Source: an uncultured Oscillospiraceae bacterium | Lineage (GTDB): Bacteria > Bacillota > Clostridia > Oscillospirales > Acutalibacteraceae | Direction: 5' to 3' | DNA: 21,128 bases | Assembly (NCBI GenBank): GCA_900546785.1 | Contig: URED01000038.1 | Location: 1-21,128 of the forward strand | Part shown: positions 10,861 through 18,261 of the stretch, piece after piece | Numbering within the stretch: the stretch's first letter is position 1 | Layout: each line of letters begins with the position of its first letter | Translations under genes and position numbers: made by a program | Notes under the pieces: model-generated | Seen by the model: the letters and a program-made list of their open reading frames with translations, nothing else | The model's database searches: none | What the model was told of the DNA's origin: nothing

Positions 10861-13005
10861 ATGGAGCAGAAATTGAATACCGAGCAGATTGCCGCAGTCA
10901 CTACCACAGAGGGGTTTGTGCGCGTTATAGCGGGCGCCGGTTCGGGGAAAACGAGGGCGCTGACGCACCGCTTTGCCTTTTTGGTAAACGAGATGGGCAT
11001 ACTGCCCGAGAATATCCTTTGCGTGACTTTCACAAACAAAGCCGCCAATGAGATGCACCGGCGCATACATAATCTGATCGGGGACAATGACACCGGCTAT
11101 ATAAACACGTTTCACGGATTCTGCGTTGCCGTTCTGCAGGAGGACAGCTATGCCGTACAGTACCCCAAAAACTTCCTTGTGCTTGACAACAGCGATATTG
11201 ATTCCATGCTGCGCATCATTTATGAAGAGCGCGGCCTTACGCTTAGGGATATGACTTTTGCGGACGCCAGAGATATGATAGAGATACAAAAGCTGTTCAA
11301 AAAGCCTGAATACTATCTGGATATGATCGGCATGTCTCTTGAAGCGCTGCATGAAAAATACCTAAATGCAGCGGACAAAAACGATATCATTTTTTACGGT
11401 TATCTTTATCAGGAGAAAAAATGCTTTGGTCTGGATTATAACGACCTGATCAAATTCACGCTCTATATTTTTGCGCAAAACGATGATATACGCCTGAAAT
11501 GGCAGAAACGCCTTGCTTATATCATGATAGATGAGTTTCAGGATATTGACGCGCTGCAATATGAACTTATGGAAGTGCTGTGCGCGCATCATAAAAATCT
11601 GTTTATCGTTGGAGATCCCGACCAGACGATATACACGTGGAGGGGTGCAAACGTTAAATATCTGCTGGAATTCGACAGACATTTCCCAAATACAAAAACG
11701 GTAATGATGCTCAAAAACTACCGCTCCACGCCGCAGATTCTTGCGGCGGCAAATTCGCTTATCGCCCAAAACAAGCACCGAATTGAAAAAGAGCTTATCC
11801 CCGTTCTCCCGGACGGCAAAAAGCCCGTGTTCTGCTTTGCCGGAAATTCTGAGGAAGAAGCAAAGTGGATCGTTTCAAAGATAAAAGAATTACATGACAG
11901 CGGCGTGGATTACCGGGATATAACCATACTCTACCGCGCGCACTATGTTACACGCCCGATAGAGGAAGCGCTGCTTACAGAAAAGCTGCCTTACCATATC
12001 TACAGCGGCGTTCCGTTTTTCGGACGGGCAGAGATAAAGGACGCGCTGAGTTATCTGCGCATGATCGTTTCACAGGACGATCTTTCTTTCCGCCGTGTAA
12101 TAAATACGCCCAAACGCAATATGGGCAGGCGGCGCATGGCATACCTTGAAGAATATGCCGAAAAGAACGGCTGCACGCTGTATACTGCTTTGAAACAGAC
12201 TGTTGACGACGATATATTCAGAGGCACAAAGGCACGCGCATTCATAAGCCTTACAGAAGATTTTTCCAACGGATATGAAGACCGCGCGGTATCAGATCTG
12301 CTTGCCGCGATCTTAAACGAGAGCGGCTATGAAAAAATGCTGAGAACAGAAGGAAGCCAGGAACGGCTGGATAATCTGGCGGAGCTGAAGCAATCCGTGC
12401 TTGAATATGAGACGAGCTGCGGAGAGGAAGCCACTGTATTTCACTATCTTGCGCACGTTGCGCTGTTTACGAACAATGATGTTGAGGACAATTCCGATAA
12501 AGTAAAACTGATGACGGTGCACGCCGCGAAAGGGCTTGAATTTTCTTATGTAATGCTCTGCGGAATGAACGAGAGCGTATTTCCGTCCAGAAAAATAAAA
12601 GACCTGCTCGGCATGGAAGAGGAAAGGCGGCTTGCTTTCGTTGCGATGACGCGCGCGGAAAAGGGGCTGTACCTCTCCGGCGCAGAGGGATATAATTTTG
12701 ACGGTTCGCCGCGTTATCCCTCCCGTTTCATTCTGGATATAGATGACGAACTGCTGGAATATGATAATAAGCCCGCCGATTCCCTGATTGCCGATGCGAA
12801 AGAATACATTGCACTGCGTGAAAAATATATGCCGGAAAATCTGGAAAGCGAGCTGCTGCCCGCAGGCGCGAAAATACGCCACGAATACCTTGGCGAAGGC
12901 AGCGTTTTGGATATAGATACAGACAAAGGCGCATATCTTGTACAGTTTGATTCGTTACCAACGCCGAGAGCAATATCCTTTCGCGTAAAGCTTACACAGT
13001 TATAG
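10861..13005 (+). CDS. UvrD/PcrA-like superfamily 1A DNA helicase
   Basis: This 714-residue helicase should unwind DNA 3' to 5' using ATP in repair or replication. The Q motif LNTEQIAAV opens it. It has Walker A AGAGSGKT 24-31, motif Ia FTNKAANEM 57-65, motif II DEFQD 224-228, motif III GDPDQTIYTWRG 251-262, motif IV NYRST 286-290, motif V TVHAAKGLEF 552-561 and motif VI VAMTRAEKGLYLS 594-606. A C-terminal segment (about 668-714, with LGEGSVLDID) resembles the Tudor-like tail of PcrA that contacts RNA polymerase. All motor motifs are intact, and the length is near that of PcrA/UvrD. The start follows the uvrA-like stop by 31 bases, with a GGGGCGG stretch (near 10847-10853) as a modest ribosome binding site. 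Whether it is the housekeeping PcrA or an extra copy cannot be told from the window. Confidence 0.95.
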   Translation: MEQKLNTEQIAAVTTTEGFVRVIAGAGSGKTRALTHRFAFLVNEMGILPENILCVTFTNKAANEMHRRIHNLIGDNDTGYINTFHGFCVAVLQEDSYAVQYPKNFLVLDNSDIDSMLRIIYEERGLTLRDMTFADARDMIEIQKLFKKPEYYLDMIGMSLEALHEKYLNAADKNDIIFYGYLYQEKKCFGLDYNDLIKFTLYIFAQNDDIRLKWQKRLAYIMIDEFQDIDALQYELMEVLCAHHKNLFIVGDPDQTIYTWRGANVKYLLEFDRHFPNTKTVMMLKNYRSTPQILAAANSLIAQNKHRIEKELIPVLPDGKKPVFCFAGNSEEEAKWIVSKIKELHDSGVDYRDITILYRAHYVTRPIEEALLTEKLPYHIYSGVPFFGRAEIKDALSYLRMIVSQDDLSFRRVINTPKRNMGRRRMAYLEEYAEKNGCTLYTALKQTVDDDIFRGTKARAFISLTEDFSNGYEDRAVSDLLAAILNESGYEKMLRTEGSQERLDNLAELKQSVLEYETSCGEEATVFHYLAHVALFTNNDVEDNSDKVKLMTVHAAKGLEFSYVMLCGMNESVFPSRKIKDLLGMEEERRLAFVAMTRAEKGLYLSGAEGYNFDGSPRYPSRFILDIDDELLEYDNKPADSLIADAKEYIALREKYMPENLESELLPAGAKIRHEYLGEGSVLDIDTDKGAYLVQFDSLPTPRAISFRVKLTQL

Positions 13006-13034
13006 ATCAAACGGGAAAACAGATTGATAAGCAA

Positions 13035-13616
13035 ATGAAAAACATGGAACAGATCAGAAGATTTAAAGGCAAAAGCCTGCTTGCTTTTCCAAAGGATTAT
13101 ACGGTGATTGATATTGAAACGAGCGGGATCTCGCCAACAGACAGCGAAATCATAGAGATCTCCGCCGTCCGTTACAGGAATTGTGAAAAAACAGATGAAT
13201 TTTCCACACTTGTAAAGCCCCAAAAACGAATAAGCTATTTTATTACGCAGCTAACCGGGATCACAAATGATATGGTCAGATACGCGCCGGATATCGCGTG
13301 CGCTACAGCGGCGTTTTACAATTTTATCGGCAAGGATATTTTAATGGGCTACAATGTGAATTTTGACATTAATTTTCTCTATGACGGCCTGATGAGATAT
13401 CACGATATACCGCTGCGCAACGATTTTGTAGATGTGCTGCGGTTTGCAAGAAAAGCACTGCCAAAGCTCAGCAACAGGCGCCAGACGACCGTTGCCGCCT
13501 ATTACGGAATCAATATATCAGGGGCGCACCGCGCGCTGAATGACTGCGAGATCTGCAACGCTTGCTACAACGAACTGAAAAAAGAAGATGCGTTAAACCG
13601 GATAAAAAAATTATAA
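13035..13616 (+). CDS. DnaQ-like DEDDh 3'-5' exonuclease
   Basis: This 193-residue protein has all five DEDDh residues: D26 and E28 in VIDIET, D111 in YNVNFDINFLY, and H165 and D170 in AHRALNDCE. The fold is that of the proofreading exonuclease (DNA polymerase III epsilon/PolC exo domain), here as a stand-alone protein. Such enzymes remove nucleotides from 3' ends of DNA or RNA. It follows the helicase stop by 29 bases on the same strand, which suggests it acts on the product of the helicase. No strong ribosome binding site is visible; an ATG at 13044 is an alternative start. A terminator begins at its stop codon. An exact substrate cannot be given. Confidence 0.93.
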   Translation: MKNMEQIRRFKGKSLLAFPKDYTVIDIETSGISPTDSEIIEISAVRYRNCEKTDEFSTLVKPQKRISYFITQLTGITNDMVRYAPDIACATAAFYNFIGKDILMGYNVNFDINFLYDGLMRYHDIPLRNDFVDVLRFARKALPKLSNRRQTTVAAYYGINISGAHRALNDCEICNACYNELKKEDALNRIKKL

Positions 13617-13660
13617 AAGACCCTCCATGGTATAGCTTGTTTACCATAGAGAGTCTTTTT
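13616..13660. terminator. Bidirectional terminator between exonuclease and lipoprotein genes
   Basis: A 17-base arm (13616-13632) pairs with 13642-13658 (TACCATAGAGAGTCTTT) around a 9-base loop. The two plus-strand C-A mismatches become G-T wobbles on the minus strand. Five T residues close it on the plus strand, and a T-rich tract follows on the minus strand. It lies between convergent genes. Confidence 0.8.
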
Positions 13661-13722
13661 CTAACGCCTGTTTATAATTGCATAGGCAAAAATCTGTTTA
13701 CCGCTGCATTTTCTTTTTACGC

Positions 13723-14721
13723 TTATTCTGCCGAGGTGGTCACTTTTTCAACATCGGCAAGTGAATCGGGAACGGCTATTCCCAGCTGAGAAGCAACATC
13801 TGTATTCAAAACGCTGAAGCTGTCCTCAACCGTAACGACCGGATATGTTGCCGCGGACTGCCCGCCGAGAACGTCAACGGCGATCTGGCCGGTGCGTTCG
13901 CCGAGCGCAACATAATCTATGGAAGCGGAGGCAAGGCAGCCTTTCCTTACCTGCTCGATCTCTGAGCCGTAAACGGGTATGCCCGCCGTATTCGCCTGCT
14001 CAAGAACCACGCTCATATTTTCTACAACATTATTATCCGTAAGATTTGTAATGGCGTCCACCTCCGTTACGATAGAGGCGGCGACGGAAGCAAGCTCGGA
14101 AGCGTCCGTAATACCCCTTTCAACAACGGTTATACCGAGCGGTTCGCACTGCGCTTTCAGCCTTTCAAGCTGGCTGAGTGAATTTGATTCGCTCGTTGTG
14201 TAGATCACGCCGAGGCTGGTAAGATCCGGCTGGAGTTCCTTTATGAGTTGGAGCTGACCCGCTATATCAAACGAATCCGCCGTACCGGTACAATTATTGC
14301 CGGGAGCCTCCATGGAATTCACAAGATTTGCGGCAACGGGATCGGAAACCGCGCAGAAGATAACGGGGATATCTGCCGAAGCGCTCTGCACTGCGGAGTA
14401 CGCCGCGATAGCCGCCGGCGTTGCAACAGCGATAATCATATCGTAACCGCCCGCAGCCATTTGGGCAGCATAGCTCTGGCAATCCGCATCCGCACTGCCG
14501 CTGGAGCCGATCTGCACATCATACGAGATACCTGCCGAGTCAAGCGCGTTTTTAACGCCCTGCGTACAGTTATCAAGGCTGGAGTGCGTCATATACTGCA
14601 AAATTGCAACCTTTTGAACAGATGCGTCATTCGTGCCGCTCTCACCGCCGTCAGACGCACAGCCGGCAAACAGAGACACAAGAAGCAGGGCACTTAGCAA
14701 AACAGATAAAAATTTTTTCAC
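13723..14721 (-). CDS. Lipoprotein of the ABC transporter substrate-binding (ABC_sub_bind/TrpX-like) family
   Basis: This 332-residue protein begins MKKFLSVLLSALLLVSLFAG and then Cys21, a lipoprotein signal (LFAGC), so it should be anchored outside the membrane. The mature part has the two-lobed periplasmic-binding pattern of ABC_sub_bind proteins: VAILQYMTHSSLD (start of lobe 1), DMIIAVATPAA, IPVIFCAVSDP, LGVIYTTSESNS and ITNLTDNNVV. Relatives bind amino acids or related aromatics (for example TrpX for tryptophan); the ligand here is unknown. AGGAGG (14735-14730) is 8 bases before a GTG at 14721, but only 2 bases from an in-frame TTG at 14727, so GTG is the start. No permease or ATPase gene is adjacent, which is unusual because these are normally encoded together. 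The hairpin array lies just upstream. Confidence 0.9.
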   Translation of the reverse strand: MKKFLSVLLSALLLVSLFAGCASDGGESGTNDASVQKVAILQYMTHSSLDNCTQGVKNALDSAGISYDVQIGSSGSADADCQSYAAQMAAGGYDMIIAVATPAAIAAYSAVQSASADIPVIFCAVSDPVAANLVNSMEAPGNNCTGTADSFDIAGQLQLIKELQPDLTSLGVIYTTSESNSLSQLERLKAQCEPLGITVVERGITDASELASVAASIVTEVDAITNLTDNNVVENMSVVLEQANTAGIPVYGSEIEQVRKGCLASASIDYVALGERTGQIAVDVLGGQSAATYPVVTVEDSFSVLNTDVASQLGIAVPDSLADVEKVTTSAE

Positions 14722-14792
14722 GATCAAATCCTCCTAAAATTTGGCGTTTTTTATTCTCTCGGCGAACACACAGGTGTCAGCCGGAATGATAC

Positions 14793-15112
14793 AATGTTCT
14801 CCGAAACAGTCCGAATCTTTGATTTAGTTACTGTTTCGTGAGGTTATTTAGCCGAGCAAGGCATCGCCTTGCGAACGCCAATGTTCTCGTTGCGGTCAAA
14901 ATCTTTGATTTTGGGTACCGCAGAGGTTATTTAGCCGAGCAAGGCATCGCCTTGCGAACGCCAATGTTCTCCGAAACAGTCCGAATCTTTGATTTGGTTA
15001 CTGTTTCGTGAGGTTATTATTACGCATCTGCGAGCGGAAAAGTGCGAGCAGGCGCGTAACAATGTTCTCGTTGCGGTCAAAATCTTTGATTTTGGGTACC
15101 GCAGAGGTTATT
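14793..15112. repeat. Composite array of hairpin-forming repeats (order A-L-B-L-A-X-B)
   Basis: The 320 bases contain two A units (14793-14848 and 14963-15018, 56 bases, differing at one base: A at 14826, G at 14996) and two B units (14880-14931 and 15061-15112, 52 bases, identical). They are separated by two identical 31-base linkers L (14849-14879, 14932-14962) and one different linker X (15019-15060). Every unit starts AATGTTCTC and ends GAGGTTATT, ends that pair with each other apart from one mismatch and two G-T wobbles. A has inner arms CGAAACAGT and ACTGTTTCG; B has TGCGGT and ACCGCA. Both close on an AATC-TTT-GATT tip. L holds GCAAGGC-ATC-GCCTTGC (14856-14872). X has TTACGC near its start and GCGTAA near its end as arms. 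No gene overlaps. It lies between the XRE gene end and the lipoprotein start. Its identity is unknown. Confidence 0.93.
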
Positions 15113-15152
15113 ATACCACTAAATCATATGCAATTTCAAGAGGAATGAGAAA

Positions 15153-15527
15153 TCAGCCGTTTGAGGCGCAGATACATTTCCAATCCACAAAATTCTGCAC
15201 TTCCTTGAAATCCTGCTCACTGAGCGTGCGAAGCTTTTTTACAAGCGCCGTCTCTTCCTTGCTGAGCCTTGCGGAAGCGGGGGCATATGCGCCGGAATCC
15301 GCTACACTGAGCATATTGCCGTCCCTGCCGCTCATTAAATAATCAACGGTTACGCCGAAATATTCCGCCAGCGCAATATATACATCGTCCTTTGGCTTCG
15401 TATCTATCTCATACCTGCGGTATGTTGCGCTTTTTATACCGAGTGCATCTGCAACCTGCTGTGATGTTACGCCCTTTTCACGGCGAAGCACTTTTAATCT
15501 TAATGCAAGTTCTGATTTTTTTTGCAT
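15153..15527 (-). CDS. XRE family transcriptional regulator
   Basis: This 124-residue protein has an N-terminal Cro/CI-type helix-turn-helix (about 8-62): LRLKVLRREKGVTSQQVADA, with ALGIKSATYRRYE (28-40) as the turn and recognition helix and YFGVTVDYLMSG (57-68) closing the domain. The C-terminal part (about 88-120, with LSKEETALVKKLRTLSEQDF) is helical and probably dimerises. AGGAGAGG (15540-15533) lies just before ATG 15527. Further upstream start codons in frame lack such a site and would overlap the promoter at 15558-15586, so the short form is right. It is divergent from the glucosaminidase gene and may regulate it or itself. Confidence 0.93.
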   Translation of the reverse strand: MQKKSELALRLKVLRREKGVTSQQVADALGIKSATYRRYEIDTKPKDDVYIALAEYFGVTVDYLMSGRDGNMLSVADSGAYAPASARLSKEETALVKKLRTLSEQDFKEVQNFVDWKCICASNG

Positions 15528-15557
15528 AAAATCCTCTCCTTTACAGTTTATGTGATA

Positions 15558-15586
15558 ATTATACACACAATTCGACAGCAAGTCAA
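15558..15586 (-). promoter_or_regulatory. Promoter of the XRE regulator gene
   Basis: On the minus strand TTGACT (15586-15581), a 17-base spacer and TATAAT (15563-15558). The predicted start near 15551 gives a leader of about 24 bases before ATG 15527. Confidence 0.85.
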
Positions 15587-15627
15587 TAATTTTCACATTC
15601 CAAATTGTAACATTTTCGTTTCAAAAG

Positions 15628-15656
15628 TTGACAAAATAGTTACAACAATGTATTAT
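15628..15656 (+). promoter_or_regulatory. Promoter of the glucosaminidase gene, with inverted repeats
   Basis: TTGACA (15628-15633), a 17-base spacer and TATTAT (15651-15656), divergent from the XRE promoter. TTGTAAC (15605-15611) and GTTACAA (15639-15645) are inverted copies flanking the -35 box, and ACAAT/ATTGT (15645-15659) overlaps the -10 box. These are candidate operator sites. Confidence 0.78.
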
Positions 15657-15691
15657 TGTATGGTACTTAAACAAAACTATATTTCAGCATA

Positions 15692-15708
15692 TCGGGTTCA
15701 ATTCCCGA
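15692..15708 (+). other. Hairpin resembling a tRNA T-arm in the glucosaminidase leader
   Basis: TCGGG, then TTCAATT, then CCCGA: a 5-base stem and 7-base loop with the exact T-loop pattern (TTCRANY) of a tRNA. No other tRNA arm can be folded around it and no CCA follows. It lies in the predicted 5' leader, about 30 bases before the start codon. It may be a chance hairpin or a tRNA 3' fragment. Confidence 0.4.
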
Positions 15709-15737
15709 CAGCTTAAATAAGAGCGGAGATGATATTG

Positions 15738-18149
15738 ATGAAAAAACTGCTTTGCATAGTCCTGTCCCTTTTCAGCGTTGCAGCCACCCTGCTCTGCGCC
15801 GTGCCGGCGGCAGCGCAGAATTCCTATGTAACACAGCTCAAAAACGCGGGCTTTCCCGATTCCTATGCAACTCAGCTTGCCGAGCTGAAGGAAAAATACC
15901 CAAACTGGATCTTTGAGCCCATGTTTGTAGGCGTTGACTTTGACGAAGCCGTTGCACAGGAAAGAACGCCGCATTCACAGCAGCTGATACAGATGTATTC
16001 CGGCAATAACAATAAGGGATATTACTGCACCTGCTCTTCCTGCTACAAAAACGGCAGCTACGTGATCCAGGAAGGCTCCACATGGGTCTCCGCCTCGCAA
16101 AGCGCGGTAGAATATTACATGGATCCAAGGAATTTCTTTGATGAGAGATACATATTCCAGTTTGAAACGACTGCCTATGACGCCTCGCAAACGACCTCCG
16201 GTATAGAGACGATCATCAGAAACACATGGATGTATAATTCCAATATAACTTATAAGAACAGCAACGGCACTACACGCACCTACACAAGCTCAACCTACCC
16301 GAACGGTGTAAAATATTCACAGGCTATACTGAATGCAGCCAAAAACAGCGGCGTAAGCGCATATTACCTTGCTTCCAGAATCGTACAGGAGGTTGGCGGC
16401 AAAACGAATTCCGCCGGCGGTGCAAGCGGCACGAATTCTACCTACCCCGGCATTTACAATTATTACAACATAGGCGCAAATACCGGCTATCTTGACGGGC
16501 TCAGATGGGCCGCTACATCCGTGGCAGACAATAAAACGAATGTGAGGGCCAATATGAGAAGCGCCGCAACGACAAGCTCAAGTGTAATCGTAACCGTTCC
16601 CTCCGGCACTACCGTTTCCATCCTTTCCACAACCGGAACGCAGGCGGACGGATACAAATGGCACCGCGTTACCGCTACGGTAAACGGCAGGTCTTACACT
16701 GGCTATATACGTTCCGATCTGATAGGCGACGCCTATAACAGACCATGGACAAACCCTTACGATTCCATAATAAACGGCGCCGTATATATTGCGGAAAACT
16801 TTTCACAGGATCAAAACACGGGTTACCTGCAAAAATTCAATGTTAATCCCGAATCCTCAAACATGTACGCACACGAATACATGGCAAACGTGCAGGCGCC
16901 GTCTTCAGAAGCGCGCAATACTTACAACGCTTACCGTGAAGCCGGTGTGCTTTCCGCTGAAAGAACGTTTATCATTCCCGTTTTTGATAATATGCCCGGC
17001 GACGAACTGCCGGCAGTGCGGAACGTTAAAGTAACGAACATCACTTCTACCAGCGCCACGATATCTTACAACAAGGTAAGCGGCGCAGACGGCTATGAGA
17101 TACAGTTCTATTACGACGGCGCATGGCATCATTACGTCAATACGGGCTACAATTCAAAGGTGTGGTCAACGTTTTCGCCCTCCTCCACATACACCCTGCG
17201 GGTGAGGGCATACAGATTATCCGGTGACACGGTTTTATACTCGCCGAACTGGTCGTCCACGGTAAAATTCCAAACTTTAGCTGACCCCGAAAAACTGCCC
17301 GCCGTTAAAAATGTAACATTTTCAGACATAACATCGGACAGCGTCAAGATCTCTTACGATAAGGTAACCGGCGCCGACGGTTATGAAATACAGTACCTGA
17401 ACGGCAACGGCGAGTGGAAGCACTATGTAAATACAGGCTACACTTCAAAAGTATGGTCCGGGTTCGACGCCGATTCGCCGTACACTATAAGAGTAAGAGC
17501 ATACGGGATCGTGAACGGCACTGTAATCTACTCGCAGAACTGGTCCGGCACATATACCTTTACCACGGCGGCCGAAGGCTTTGTAGATCTCCCCGCCGTG
17601 CAAAATATTTCCGTTACGAATACCACGGCAAACAGCGCCAACATCTCTTACAACAAGGTAAGCGGCGCAGACGGGTATGAGATACAGTTCTATCTGAACG
17701 GCGAATGGAAGCATTATGTAAATACGGGCTATTATTCCAAGACGTGGAGCGGGCTCTCTACTTCCACCAAATTTCAGATGAGAGTCAGAGCGTACAGGAT
17801 CATCAACGGATCAATCTACTATTCCGAGAACTGGTCTTCAACGGTAAGCTTCTCCACAAAGCCCACCAAGGTCACCGGCGTAAAAACCGCCGACAGGGCT
17901 GCCGACGGAAGATCGATCACGCTTTCCTGGAATGCGCAGACGAACGCAGACGGATATACCGTATACAGACTCAGCGGCTCAAGCTGGACGGCGATCGCCA
18001 CGATCAGCGGCGGCGCTAACAATTCCTACACCGTAAGCGGCCTGACTCCCGATACCTCCTATTCCTTTAAAGTAAGGGCGTACAAGACGGGCACGGGCAA
18101 TCTTGGTGAATTCAGCGACGCGCACAGCACGAGCACAGCGGCTGTTTAA
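15738..18149 (+). CDS. Secreted glucosaminidase (GH73-like) with SH3 and four fibronectin type III domains
   Basis: This 803-residue secreted protein has a signal peptide (MKKLLCIVLSLFSVAATLLC to about AAAQN). A segment FPDSYATQLAELKEKYPNW (about 39-57) precedes the glucosaminidase domain, with ASRIVQEVGG (212-221) and the probable catalytic Glu218. GH73-type enzymes cut N-acetylglucosaminyl links in peptidoglycan. An SH3b-like stretch (about 268-332, with SAATTSSSVIVTVPSGTTVS) sits between GLRWA and RPWTNPYDSIINGAVYI, which in relatives are nearly adjacent. Three very similar fibronectin type III domains (about 424-514, 519-610, 616-707) and a divergent fourth (709-803) form the C-terminus. 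GGAG (15725-15728) is 9 bases before ATG 15738, while an ATG at 15729 is too close. The likely role is cell wall turnover or daughter cell separation. The exact bond cut is inferred from family. Confidence 0.9.
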   Translation: MKKLLCIVLSLFSVAATLLCAVPAAAQNSYVTQLKNAGFPDSYATQLAELKEKYPNWIFEPMFVGVDFDEAVAQERTPHSQQLIQMYSGNNNKGYYCTCSSCYKNGSYVIQEGSTWVSASQSAVEYYMDPRNFFDERYIFQFETTAYDASQTTSGIETIIRNTWMYNSNITYKNSNGTTRTYTSSTYPNGVKYSQAILNAAKNSGVSAYYLASRIVQEVGGKTNSAGGASGTNSTYPGIYNYYNIGANTGYLDGLRWAATSVADNKTNVRANMRSAATTSSSVIVTVPSGTTVSILSTTGTQADGYKWHRVTATVNGRSYTGYIRSDLIGDAYNRPWTNPYDSIINGAVYIAENFSQDQNTGYLQKFNVNPESSNMYAHEYMANVQAPSSEARNTYNAYREAGVLSAERTFIIPVFDNMPGDELPAVRNVKVTNITSTSATISYNKVSGADGYEIQFYYDGAWHHYVNTGYNSKVWSTFSPSSTYTLRVRAYRLSGDTVLYSPNWSSTVKFQTLADPEKLPAVKNVTFSDITSDSVKISYDKVTGADGYEIQYLNGNGEWKHYVNTGYTSKVWSGFDADSPYTIRVRAYGIVNGTVIYSQNWSGTYTFTTAAEGFVDLPAVQNISVTNTTANSANISYNKVSGADGYEIQFYLNGEWKHYVNTGYYSKTWSGLSTSTKFQMRVRAYRIINGSIYYSENWSSTVSFSTKPTKVTGVKTADRAADGRSITLSWNAQTNADGYTVYRLSGSSWTAIATISGGANNSYTVSGLTPDTSYSFKVRAYKTGTGNLGEFSDAHSTSTAAV
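17007..17858 (+). repeat. Tandem coding repeat: three near-identical fibronectin type III domains
   Basis: Three copies of about 95 codons share GADGYEIQ, a HYVNTGY block and a VRAY ending. Copies 1 and 3 match over 48 bases (17064-17111 and 17646-17693) with one difference, including third codon positions. That points to recent duplication or gene conversion. Confidence 0.85.
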
Positions 18150-18165
18150 AACAAAACATTGACAG

Positions 18166-18204
18166 AAAAGAGCTGTTTGCATGTTTGCAGACAGCTCTTT
18201 TTTA
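18166..18204. terminator. Bidirectional terminator between glucosaminidase and carboxypeptidase genes
   Basis: AAAAGAGCTGT pairs with ACAGCTCTTTT, with an inner TGCA/TGCA pair, followed by a run of T residues on the plus strand (to 18203) and TTTTC on the minus strand. The flanking genes converge here. Confidence 0.88.
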
Positions 18205-18261
18205 TAAAATTCTTTCAGCCATGCAAAAAGACTCAGGCGAAATGCCCTGCCGCTTGCAGGA

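Noticed and set aside
14793..15112. The repeat region as a CRISPR array or an integron attC cluster
   Set aside because: The spacers are themselves repeated and palindromic, no cas gene is nearby, and the attC core triplet patterns and gene cassettes are absent.
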